64,000 nucleotides of DNA. Source: Chamaecrista fasciculata (taxonomy: Eukaryota > Streptophyta > Magnoliopsida > Fabales > Fabaceae). Positions 13,086 to 24,867 of the stretch are shown one piece after another. Where the stretch lies: assembly GCA_003254925.1 (NCBI GenBank), contig QANZ01039871.1, forward strand, positions 122,410-186,409, written 5' to 3'. Under the pieces are notes generated by a model. That model was given only the letters and a program-made list of their open reading frames with translations. It was not told where the DNA came from and did not search any database. A program made the position numbers and the translations under genes. How positions within the stretch are numbered: the first letter of the stretch is position 1; each line of letters starts with the position of its first letter.

Positions 13086-16000
13086 ACACTCTTCTTTCCC
13101 CTGCCAGCCTTGAAGAAAGAAGAGATAGCGATCTAAACATGCCACATTCTGACATTATTCTTACGTTTAGTTTAGGTATTTTCAATTTATCTTTTGTTTG
13201 ATGTACAGCTTGCTTTATCGTTAGGACTGGTAGAATTCACCTCGTTTGTTCTGTGTACGGGTAATACGGAGGAGCAAGCTTGCGCAGAATTGTAAATTCT
13301 CTAGGTGAAGAACAAACTGTTGGAATAACAATTCTGGTCTTCATTTTCCTTAACCTCCCGAAAAATCGCGTCTGTTTCTTTGCGATAACTTTGCAGGTCT
13401 TTCTACTCTAACTTGCAAGGTACTAGTAAAGTCAGTGACAGTAGTATCTTCTTTTTCTTTTTTGCTTTTACTATTTTTTTCTCGTGATGTTAAATTCCTC
13501 CTTTATCTTTCTTGTCTTTTTCGTTCCGTTTTCTTTAATTCAGTGCTGAATTGTCTTTTCCCTATTCAGCTGTTGAAAAAAAAAATCATTTCTCCTGAAA
13601 CTTAAATAATTGGGACATTTATATGTCCATGGTGTGGGCTTGGTGGAAAAAACTGAAAATGAGATTACTCACATAATTAGCTGAATGTGAGTGGGGGGTG
13701 AAAAAAGAAAGAAAAGAAGGAAAAACAGAAAATGAGGAAAGAGGGAGTAGTGTAGTAAATGATGATTTGTTTAATTGTAGGGAGTGAGTGAAGCAGGTAC
13801 ACACACCATGGCGTGTAAGTTACGGACACGTGTTTTTGAGGGATCGGAAAGCTGAACTTATCCCCCATGTGAGTGAGTGTTACAGTGTTGGAACAAAATC
13901 CACTTTTACAAGTAAAATCAGAATGGGGTACCAAAGCAATTAAGGGATTATGCTACGGGATTATTTCCTTCCTCTCCTCTGAATTTTGACAGAAGACAGA
14001 TAAGAGTGGTAGTAGTAAAAATAATAATGACAGTAAATTTCTGGAATTGCTGATACTGTTTTTGATATCCATATATATCCTGATCAATCATGGCATGGTA
14101 TATCGGAAATGCACTGTGATATGTTAAGAGGGAGAAAGGTGAAATTGGAAGAGAGGAACTAGGGAATAGAATAGAGAAGAATTGGGTGTGGTCCTTCATT
14201 CTTCAAGAGTGCATAGGTAGCTAGGCAAGAGGTGGGAGGGACTAGAATGGGAAAATTACGTCATTGGGGGCGTCGTTTTGGTTGTTTTATTTTAATAATA
14301 ATAGAGTTGTTGCATCTAGCTAGCGTGAGAGGAACGTGTTTGTCACGTACTAGCTAGGATGTATATATATATTTTAGTTATTTAGAGTGTGGGTTAGGGA
14401 AGCACATGGTGTGAGATTCGCCTGCGTCTGAATTTCATGATGTGGTAAGGTTGGGTGGTGTGGTGTGGTGTGGGGAGAGAGACGAAGCACTTTATAGCAC
14501 ACAAATCACAATGCGCCTGAACAACTGTTGCTTTCCGTTATGCAGTAATCATTGCTATTGCTAGTTGCTATTATTCAGGTCATTTCTCCACTTCAGGAAT
14601 GCTTCTTCTTTCACTACTCTCTCAATATTAACCTCTCACCTCTTCCTTTCCTTGCTATATACTCAACATTTTTTTTCATCTCCTTCATTTCTAAGAAAAA
14701 GTCTTTTGTTACACAGTAATTTCTTTTAAAAACAAAACTCTTCTTATTTTTAAGAAAGGAAAACTACTGGGTTTTCTTTAGGGGAATAATTGCCAAGAGA
14801 GAAGAAAAAACGTACTAACGACTTAATTGATCGCATTTTGATAAATTTGAATATAATAATTATCCATTACGCTACATTTTTTTTAGGTCACGAAATGTGG
14901 GTATGTATATATAGTATGGCCCTTGTATCATTTAATTATTTCAATTCAGCCAGTCACTTTTTCGTAGTGATTTGAAAAAAAAAAACCGTAAATAAGACAA
15001 AAAATAAATTCACGTCGCTCCATTGTTCTTTGATCTAATTATAGAGTAGGCCAGCCAGGGGACTCTTTTGTGACGACGTGACAAAATTAATAATGCAAAA
15101 ATCCAGAGAGAACAGTTTTAACTAGCTAGTTGACGAGTCCGAGTCAAATAATTATATGTAGGATCATACATGACTGAATATAATACATTAACCCAGTATA
15201 GAGGGAGAGTAAATTTGAGTAATATGTTGAAGATTTTAGATTTGAATATTTCATATACTGATCGAAAGGATAAAATATAAGATATTGGGAGTCCACACAA
15301 CACAATCTGATTTGATGATCAGCCCTGCTTGTCCTGCTCGATGTATCGTACCCGTCTTTGTTAACAAATAATTAACAGCTGAAGGAGAGGGTACAATGTA
15401 CTAAAAACTGAGAATGGCACCAGAAAATAGTAATTTTAGTCTGGAAGACTTGAGCGCCATTATTCTGTTTTGTCTTGGTGTCTTTATTAGTGTCGCCAAG
15501 TAGGGGTAGGAGTGTTCTAAATTGTCGTGTTTTGATCTTAATCTTTGGTAGAAAGGACATACAGAAGTAGGCAATAATAATAGTGTGGATGAGATTAAAT
15601 CCAAACAAGGGATTGTTGATAGAGTCTCTAATATATGTACATCTAGATATATAAATAGATATAGGAGACAATGCCATATGGGCTAACATTATGTTTGAGT
15701 TTCAAACAAAAAACAGACATTAATTAAAACTCAGAAATCAGCATAGTGAGTGGACAGTGGTACGACAGCAAGTCACTAAATGCAAATGTGGCTTGAAATG
15801 GCATTTTGCACACCTTCCTTCAACTTCAGACACCCACAACCCTCAGAAAAAGCAAACCCATTTTAATATTTTACACACTGCTGCGATGGGCCCTCCCCTA
15901 CACAGCATCAATGGACAATGGTTAGTTAATTCATATATATGATGGAGATTGGAGAGGGCAGGCACATATAGCTAGCTAGCTTTGAGCTAGACTTCGACGT

Positions 16001-16690
16001 TTATGTTGGTGAATATAATGAGGAAGAATTGAAGAAGTGGTAGTTGATGATCTGGATTCTGAATTCTGAAACAAGTCGTTTCAGGAATTGGATTGAGACA
16101 AAAGAAGATGGTATCACAAATAGAGAGGATAGGCTACTACTATACGTATACACTCAACTTGAGAAAACACTGCAGGCGTCACTTAGTTAGTTCTGCCATT
16201 CGTCTTGGATATTGTGCTCACTTCTTCTACTTCCACACATACACTTACTACCTTGTCTGGTCCCCGTCTCTAATTAATATAATCCCTACTACTATTCTCT
16301 AAACAAAAGTCACCACAAATTTAAACGACCTTTTTTTTTTCTTATTCACAAAAGATGGTTAATTACTAGTGGATCATTTGTGTAACAGCTTATTTTGGTT
16401 TGGTCTACCTATTTTATTAAAGCCATGAGTCATGACATTGATAAGCAACTAAACATATATAGACGGTCGTGTGGTCAAGACAAATTAGTGATGACGGATC
16501 ATTATATTGTGGAGGAGTCATGTTGAGAAAGGGATGCCACAACTAATTTCAATTGCCTGTTTGAGACAATTATTCATTAAAAGTTAAAACAAACTGTAGG
16601 TATTACCTGTTTACGAAACAAGTCAACACTGAATTGATTCGATACCCTTTGCAATTAACGTAACATTAGAAAAGATTATCTAGGCATTCA
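13086..16690. other. intergenic, no gene recognised
   Basis: About 3.6 kb of AT-rich sequence after the KRP gene. The first few hundred bases are probably its 3' UTR. Several short open frames on both strands lack family resemblance. Poly-A/T runs and TA-rich tracts are present; no RNA gene or clear transposon boundary was seen. Confidence 0.45.
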
Positions 16691-16691
16691 A

Positions 16692-16731
<40 letters not shown>
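16691..16731. repeat. AAT/TAA trinucleotide microsatellite
   Basis: An uninterrupted run of AAT units, continuing as the same repeat on the far side of the adjacent inverted-repeat element (17121-17138). Confidence 0.95.
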
Positions 16732-16732
<1 letters not shown>

Positions 16733-17120
16733 GGCTTAAGTGCACTTTTGGTCCCCTAACTTTTGCAAAGGTCTCAATTTGGTCCCCTAACTTTTTTTGT
16801 TGCAATTTTGGTCCCTTAACTTTTGAAAACGTCTCACCATGGTCCCCTAACTTTTTTGTTGCAATTTTGGTCCCCTAACTTTTAAAAACATCTTACCATT
16901 GGTCCCAAGTTAAGGACCAAAATTGAGACTTTTGCGAAAGTTAGGGGACTAACGGTGAGACGTTTTCAAAAGTTAGGGGACCAAAATTGCAACAAAAAAA
17001 GTTTGGGGACCAAATTGAGACTTTTGCGAAAGTTAAGGGACCAAAACTGCAGCAAAAAAAGTTAAGGGACCAAATTGAGATCTTTGCGAAAGTTAAGGGA
17101 CCAAAAGTGCTCTTAAGCCT
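16732..17120. mobile_element. inverted-repeat (MITE-like) element of the 'GGTCCC' type
   Basis: The ends AGGCTTAAG and CTTAAGCCT are inverted copies, and the arms stay similar for more than 60 bp (GCACTTTTGGTCCC and its complement). Each arm is built from about 20-bp sub-repeats of 'tttggtcccctaactttt'. TAA repeats lie on both sides, so the element sits inside a TAA microsatellite. No coding capacity. Confidence 0.8.
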
Positions 17121-17663
17121 AATAATAATAATAATAATGACAAAATGAGCGAGCATGGAGTAGTGTTGTTGAATTTTGATTTGGGTGTATGATAATTAAA
17201 ATTGGTAGGAGTGTTGAGTGTGGTTGTGAAAGAAAAGAATGAGGGCCGATGTGAGATATGTTAAGAATGGGCTTAGCTTGTGCAGGAATGGTCCATGTGA
17301 CAATTACCATTGCTTTTCCCATCTAGAGTTGGCAACGTCATGCCTCGTTGCACTTTGAACTGCATACTGTTTTTTCTTTTGTTTTGGAAGTCACAGGCAG
17401 GCCTGCTTTCACTTTGACACAAATATATATAACAAAAAGCTTTGACCCCCCAAGAAATTTTTTACACACAATAAAAGCCCTGTTGAAAAGGAGAATGCCT
17501 TTAATCTGTAAGTATTCTTTTACAGCCATTGGCAGGCAGCCTAAAAAGCTAAAAGGAATTTACAACGGCTCAAGGATAATAATGGAGACATAATTTTTTT
17601 TTCTTTTTTGTTTCACAGAAAAAGAAAAAACAAAAGGCTGATCTAATACTATCCACATGCTTG
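17121..17663. other. intergenic and probable 3' UTR of the minus-strand membrane protein gene
   Basis: It starts with a TAA microsatellite (17121-17138). The stretch next to 17664 is likely the 3' UTR of the gene ending there. No separate gene seen. Confidence 0.5.
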
Positions 17664-17835
17664 CTACACAATTTCATCTGAGGCCCCTGACACCCTAGAC
17701 CTGCTGGATTTCAAAGAAATGTCATTTTCCACAGAATGAGAAAGTAAAGCCTTCACGATTTGGCGAAATCTCCTTCTATAAGTTGGAAACTTTGATATAC
17801 TCCTCACCATTCCAATCATCCTAACAATGGGTACA

Positions 17836-17884
<49 letters not shown>

Positions 17885-20258
17885 ATATATGATGCACACA
17901 AAAATGCAAGCAAATACATGCAATTAAGTAATATCATGCATACCTTCTGCTAATTCCCTGGATTTGAGCAGCTCTAACAGGATCCTGAACCACAGAGGCA
18001 CCATTATCCCAAGCTTGCATGCGTTCTTTATTGCTTCCCAACAAAACCACCTTCTCCAAGTACCTAATTTCACCATCCTCCAATTTGATGACCCTAATCT
18101 GTTCCTTTAGAACCATCACAGGATTGAAGAACCAATCCAGTAATTTGTCCTTGGGTCTGTTCAGATGATTTATCTCCACACCATCAGACATCAATAACCC
18201 ACTTGAGTTGGCTTTGATGGAGAATATAAGAGTCTGAAGGAATGAATAACAAGGCAACCCAACACTCACAATCCCACCTTCCTCACTGTTCTTTCCCTTC
18301 AACCACTCATACAGGTCACCATCTGTCACTACATTAGCATCCATTAATTCCTTCCCTCTCATCTCACACGACATCATCATATGATCCCATATCTGTCACA
18401 TTATATCAACTCTTCAATTTCAATTCACAAAACAGAGAAGCCAGAGGAATAATGTGTCACTGAATGAAACAACACTTACCTGCACCATTTTCACTTCTTG
18501 AATAGTCTCTCTTACTGATCTAGAATGAGCTAAGCTTGGCATTAACATTGCGGGCGGCTCCATTGCACTAGTGTTTAACTTGCTTTCAGTAACATTATTA
18601 TTATTTTCTTCAACAGAAAACTCTGACGAATGTGAAATCCTTTTCTTTCGATACTGGGGCCTGGCTGCAAGCAAATTAGTTGATGATGTTAATAGAACAA
18701 GTGGCAAGGCAGTAGGAACTCAGAGAGGAAATCAATTGAGAGAATGTTTACCTTGGAAAGATAGTGCCCTCGCGAAGATAGAGCCAGTCATTTGTGTATT
18801 CATCAAAATCAGCAACCATTGCAATCACATAGGCTACACCTCTTCGAAAGGATCTTTCCTTCATCCACAAGAAAAGTACCCAAAAAGTGAGTTCAATGAA
18901 GGTCAAGTCAAAAATCATGTAGCCTCTGAAAAAACCAAAACATAATAAGGGATCAAACCTGAAATACAATAACAGAAGCATAAAGTCCAATAAAGAAGCT
19001 TGAGAAAATAGCAAGCAAAATGCTTGCAACTACAGCGAGTGGCCACATGAGTATTGTGAGACCAGCAATTGGGATGCAAGCTGTTTCAAGAAATGGACCT
19101 TCTCTGCTGATTAAATCTTGAATTAATCGAAACCAGCCCTTGAACAGCATGTAAGGACTCTTCACTATAGCAATTGCTGTAAACAGAGGAATCTCCACAA
19201 CTAGCCCCATTAGTCCCACGATGATACATCCAGGAACATGAATTAGCCTACAACCAAAACAGTAGAAATTCCCAAGTTCATTTCTTGTGTTTTACTTCTC
19301 ACCAAATCAAAGAAAAAAAGAAATTAAGCATGGTTTACCTGAGCCTCTGAAGCTCATTACCAGCAGGTGATTCACGTAATTCCTTCAAGTAGCTTGGGTA
19401 CGAATGATAACATATATCTGCAAAATCCCTAACTACAGTACAACTCCCTTTGATGGTTCCCCAGGTTCCGTCCTGAATTCATTGTACAAGCATACAAAAT
19501 GAGAGAAACCAAGTTCAAATAACAAATTAGAGAAAAAGTATTGAGAAGATGAGATATTCAAATTTCAAACAGAACATCACCACGAAAGAGTGCAAGAATT
19601 TCTTGGACTCGTTGTCATGTCGGAAGGCCTCGAAAGTGGAAACCCATGGGGTGAAAAAGCCATAGCCCAAACCCACAAGAACGCTTCCGGCTACGCCAAG
19701 ACCCAACCACAAGCCAAACAAGGCAGGCAAAGCAAACAAAATAGCAACTTTCATGGCTGCATCAAAAAGATGAATCCTGGCAACATAATAAATATAATCA
19801 TCATGGCGTAAGAGGTAAAAAAAAAAAAAAAAAGGTTGAAACTTGAAACCCATCGTGGACGATCATGATTCATGGGTCAAAAGAATTAGGAAAAAAAGGC
19901 AAAAGGGAAAGAAAGGAGCGTGTGGGGTACTTTAGAAGGGTGTAGACAGTCCAGGCGACATGTGCAGGGAACAGTCCCAAAATTACCCCAATGTTTCCTA
20001 CAATCAGTATGAGAGCAGCAACAGGACCCACAATCAAGCCTGCAGGTGGTGATCAACACTTCAAGAATTTATCAAAGAAAAACGAATTTGAAACCCAAGA
20101 AACCAAAAAGTACTTGGGGTTCAAGAACAAATAGTAAATCAAGAAGGAGAGGGAAGAAAGGAGGGACCTTTTATGGCGCCGAAAACAAAAGCAGAGCAGA
20201 ATACAAAGACCACATAGGTAGCCTTCATCAAACCATCGAAAGTGCCAGGGAAGTCCAT
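17664..20258 (-). CDS. multi-pass membrane protein, At4g37030/At3g27390 family
   Basis: Nine exons on the minus strand, in order: 20258-20168, 20039-19931, 19776-19581, 19472-19339, 19247-18959, 18858-18752, 18660-18480, 18392-17944, 17820-17664. They join in frame to 570 aa. The N-terminal half has several hydrophobic segments (for example GLIVGPVAALILIVGN, VGLGYGFFTPWVSTFEAF, GCIIVGLMGLVVEIPLFTAI, CIPIAGLTILMWPLAVV). Family signatures include DGTWGTIKGS, SFRRGVAYVIA and DEYTNDWLYLREGTIFPR. The C-terminal half is soluble and ends DEIV. The known Arabidopsis relatives are uncharacterised membrane proteins of similar length, so no function is claimed. The exon 7 acceptor used here (AG at 18662-18661) is the one that keeps the frame. 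Intron 8 contains a long ATT microsatellite. Confidence 0.92.
17837..17882. repeat. ATT microsatellite in intron 8 of the membrane protein gene
   Basis: About fifteen ATT units in the intron between 17821 and 17943. Likely length-variable between individuals. Confidence 0.95.
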
Positions 20259-23200
20259 ACTAAGGAATCATGAAGACATCAACAGATAAAATTGAACGAA
20301 ACAGAGAGCATAATAAGGAAATCACTCAAAAAACGTGTCTTGAAAACAGAAGGAGGCAGAGAGAAGAGGGGACGGGAGGCGTGCGCTGCAAGAAGATGAC
20401 AAAACCACAGAACGAAAACCGAAACAGAACCAACCCAAAAATGAAAACAAAAAATATATTCACTCATGGGAGCCCAAAAGTAACATGGAGTATTTGAGCA
20501 TATATAAAAACGAGAGCTTTTCAAAAAAAAAAAGAAAGAGAAAGAGAAAGAAGCGAGAAGAAGGAAGGAGGAATTAAAAAAAGAAGGTATTGTTTTCATT
20601 GACCCTGCTAATTGCTAAGCCCCATCCGTATAAGTTATAGTTATAACCCCCAAAATAAATAGATGAATAAATAAAAAAGATAACAGTCTTAACGGCAAAT
20701 AGGGAAGCACAATCTAGCATGCAACTGCAGCTTTATTATGGTTGAGGCTTTGAGGGCATTGGTGGTGTCGTGCCTTGTGGTAGTGCCACGATAACCGGTG
20801 ACATTTTACAAATAAATACACGAAAGTAGTGATAATTAAGTTACCAATTTACCATTGTTATTATATTTTATCACGGCTAGCGCCAGCACACCTTTGTAAT
20901 TATCATATTCTAATCTTCATTATTATAACTTTATACCAAAGAGGAGGGGCATCATGTGAATGTCAAACCTTACTCATTCTTCTTTTGGTCAAATCCCCTT
21001 TTAAGTTTAACACCTCCTTTGACGGGAAACGGGTTTTCTCTCTAGATTTCCAAATCTTTTGTCTCATGCTCATCGTATTCGTATCTTAGCTATACGATTG
21101 CGCATGAAAGTTCACTATAATTACATTGATTCTCTTATAAATTTCAGAAATTATTGATAGAATCTTAGATGGGACGGTAGTGAAATTATCATTGGATATG
21201 CTTCTGGTCCTTGTCCGTATACTGCACACACAGACACAATTTTACAGATGGATTGAAAGTAATGAATTTGGCCTTGTTGCAACATTTTCGATTGCGTGCT
21301 TAAGAATCCAAAGGGGTTTGGATCTATTTTTCTTGTGATTTCAGAAGCTGGAGATCGATTGAGACAAGGACCAACGGCGTCGTGAAACGTGGGCGGCCCA
21401 GATTCAACGGCTTCAACCATGAATTTGATTAGTCAAAATGGGAATATATGACTTGGGTTGAGTCATATGTTATATGTATATGAATATGATTGAACCCCAT
21501 CAATTTTTTTTAATCTACGATATTAATTTATTAATTAAACCATCTCTAATTACTTCATCAGTTTCGTTTCATTATAATAATATAACACATAGTTGACAGT
21601 GTCATGATGCAAGGAAAGCAACATCGAGTGGGATTATCAAATTATCATATATATATATATATATATATACATAGCAGCCTAGCAGGGGAGGTGAGAAAAA
21701 GAGGTTCCTACTTATATAGTATATATATACCACCACTTTTTTTGCCATCACATAATATACAGTTTCATAATCTTGGAGTGACTGGATTGGATTGCATTTA
21801 TCATCAGCGTCCACGCATAAATGTTAAAACGCAATCGTCATCTACATTTTTAGAAAATTAAGGGGGCCCTAATCACTTCACAAACGACAGAGAAAGTGAT
21901 AACTAGACAAAGTACCATTCTCCATCAACCTTCACAAATTTAGGAAGCAAAAAAAACCTCTGCTCCTTGTCTGTTTATGATTAATATCTCCACACGATTT
22001 GGAATATTTGCCCAAAATAAAATATAATAAATCAGCGTTCGTTGGGTTGAATTGCCAAACTATAATGATGCAGCCTAATAGTGGTTGCGATCGAGAACCA
22101 GAGAAAGCTGAATTCACGTGTATATTTTGTTTCTTTCGGTTATCATATTCTTCAAGAGGCTTACAATTCGAATTTCATAATCTCCCTCTTAATTTTATAA
22201 TCAAATTAAATTGTAAGACAAATAAAGTAAAGATTTTGTTTCTTTCAATTGAAGACTTTTTCCTACTTTCCCTTTTGTTTCTAATTTCTACAGCAAATGA
22301 TTCAATTCCTCTCCGGATCACTCCTGTGTTTCAATTTTTTTTTTCTTGTTGAAGTCATGACATGAAGACTTTTTTTTCCCTCTTCCTCTCTCTCTCTCTC
22401 TCTCTCTTTTCTGCTCTGTTTTTTTTGTTGGGGTAGAAAAAAGAAGCTAACCATGCATGTGCCACTGTTCAATTTTTGTTTGACCCTATTTTCTGAGGTT
22501 TAAACTTAATCCAGATTTCATTATCTTCTAAACTTTTTATTTTTCTTCGCCCAAAGCTTCATTACATTTTTTTTTTATTGTGTTACTAATTAAATTCTAA
22601 CTGCCCATTTTCTCAGATTGATATTATACTGCTGTATATGCATCTCACGGTCCCATGATCTTTTTCACGTTGACGTCTGCTATAAGCTAATAATAAGATT
22701 AAATAATTAATGTAATACATAGATAATTATTCAGTAATCCATCTTAATACAATATAGTAACCATTATTGATAATAGTTCATGTATATTATATGATGATCA
22801 GTTGATGACATGACACTAACATTTATTTATAATTTATGTTGAGAGTTTTCACAACCAAGTTCAATAAAAATGAAAAGAAAATCCGTATTCAAAGTGGAAA
22901 CAATCTCGCTTTCCACAGATATTTGATTTTAAGATTTTCACCTTATCTATCTGAAAAACGAAAGCGATGGACATCAAATTTGTTCACAGTTGTCGAAGTG
23001 TTTGTTGGGTTACCACATTTTCGATACAAATTATTAACACTGATTAATCCTTCTGCTCTCTTCTACTTAAAGGATTTACATTTTTTTTTGTCATACAATA
23101 ATTTTAAATTTTAAAATTACTTATAAATGTTTTTTTATAAATATTTTGGCCTGTGGATTAGCTCGTTTAGTCCACGAATTAAAATCGATGAGTAAAGTAT

Positions 23201-24867
23201 TTAATAGAGTTACTAACAATTTGGTCCTTGAATTATACAAGCTCACACGAATTGGTCCTCGATTTATCAAAATTGTACAACCAGGTCCTCGAATTATGCT
23301 GACTCGTTGCACGTTGGTCCCTCTGTTAGCCAGCCCGTCCAAAAAAGCTGACGTGGACNCGGGGACCAAATTGTTAGTTTACTCGTATTTAATATGAAGA
23401 GTGTTTATAAACGAGTTGTTCTTTTAAGTTATTGACCAGTAATAGTTCGGCTCATTTAACAATGCTAATTATATTTTTATTACTTTTTTTTTTAAAGCTA
23501 TCATAAGTTTATAATTAAATATGCAATGTGAGTTGAGTCTAAATTAATCAAAATAAAGACTAAAAAAATTTCAATAATAAAAGTAATTTCTCTAGAAAAG
23601 AAAGAAAAGTATCTATTAAGCGTTGCAATGACCACACTTATAAAAAAAATTCTTGATCAATGAGTAGTCATTGGAAATAAAAATTAACAATGAAATCAAT
23701 AAGAAGGTGAAAATAATTATGATAATTGAGAATTATGAAAGAGATATTTCTAAATGGCGGGTTCCCAAAATATTTGTAAGGGATGGTAAGATGCTATTGA
23801 GGAGCCAAGGAAATAATCGGCGACTAACCGATCGAAGACTATCAATCTCTAATCACTCAACATAAGTACATAACATAAAATATTTTTAAAGTATCACTAT
23901 CTAGTATCTATATATATCTCAAATTAATCACCTAATCAAATAAATAAAAAATAAAATATTTTTAGCAAAAAGGATAGTTACTGGTTAAATAAGTGAAGTT
24001 AATGTTAACCTAATTTTAAACAAGTTAATAAAACTCTAATCCAATCCACTAAATTAATAGACTAAACAGATAAACTAGATAGTTAAATTCGTTTGGACAG
24101 CTAAACAATTTATATTAAGGTTACATAAATATCCTTTGGTTAGTTAGAATCTGGCGCCATGAGTATGTTAAATACAGTTCGAAAACCAAGAGACACAACA
24201 AGTAATATGCTAAATTCACATAGGCTACGTCATTTTCTTTTCTTGGCTGAATATATCTAGTCCTCTGTTACAACTTACAAGGTCCTGATAAAATTTTATT
24301 TTCATCTCCAACAACTTACAAGAGAAGAAATCGATATTATTTTTGTACATGTGCAACAATATTACAAATTTGTATAAATGTTTAAAATAACATTACAAAT
24401 TTGGCTAAAACATTTGAAAGATTGATGGAGGGTTGGATTTGATGTTTCGATGAGGCAATGAAGGCATGAAATGGTGGTGATTGGAGAAGAACACACGCAG
24501 GTAATGAATTGGAAATCCAAGGAACGCGTGTCATCTTCTTCCTTCGTTTCTCGATCTCTGTTCTAACTAGTAAATTGCCAGCAACACTCTTCTCTTATAT
24601 GCCAATGCTCTATTTCTAATTATTTTGTAATTATTATTGCATATTTACTATTTTTCGACCCAAACCCAGAAGCGAACCCTAGCGCCACGCGAGATCAGGG
24701 AAAAAAAATACAATAGACCAATATATAGATCCTATTTCTCAATTCATAAACGGGACGTTTCGGTGTCCCATCGCATTCGGTTGTGATTCGATTGCTGAAT
24801 ATCTCCTTTATATCGTTTTTTAATTGCAATAATACGTTGTTGTAGTGATCAAGAATTGAGAATTGAG
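20259..24867. other. intergenic between divergent genes, no gene recognised
   Basis: About 4.6 kb between the minus-strand membrane protein gene and the plus-strand B3 gene, so it holds both promoters. It contains AT and CT microsatellites (about 21648-21668 and 22386-22407), a repeat fragment with 'GGTCC' motifs near 23140-23390, and an N at 23359. The 89-aa minus frame near 21151-21420 has no family resemblance and is not called. Confidence 0.5.
23140..23395. repeat. fragment of a 'ggtcctcgaatt' transposon-like repeat
   Basis: Three spaced motifs of the type 'ttggtcct(t/c)gaatt' and a final GGGACCAAATTG resemble the GGTCCC-type elements elsewhere in the window. It is interrupted by an N at 23359. 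Borders are not clear. Confidence 0.4.

Noticed and set aside
13619-14199. Several minus-strand frames rich in Phe and Ser
   Set aside because: They arise from the A/G-rich plus strand; composition is low-complexity and no domain is visible.
21151-21420. 89-aa minus-strand open frame
   Set aside because: No recognisable domain and no supporting gene structure; an open frame of this length occurs by chance.
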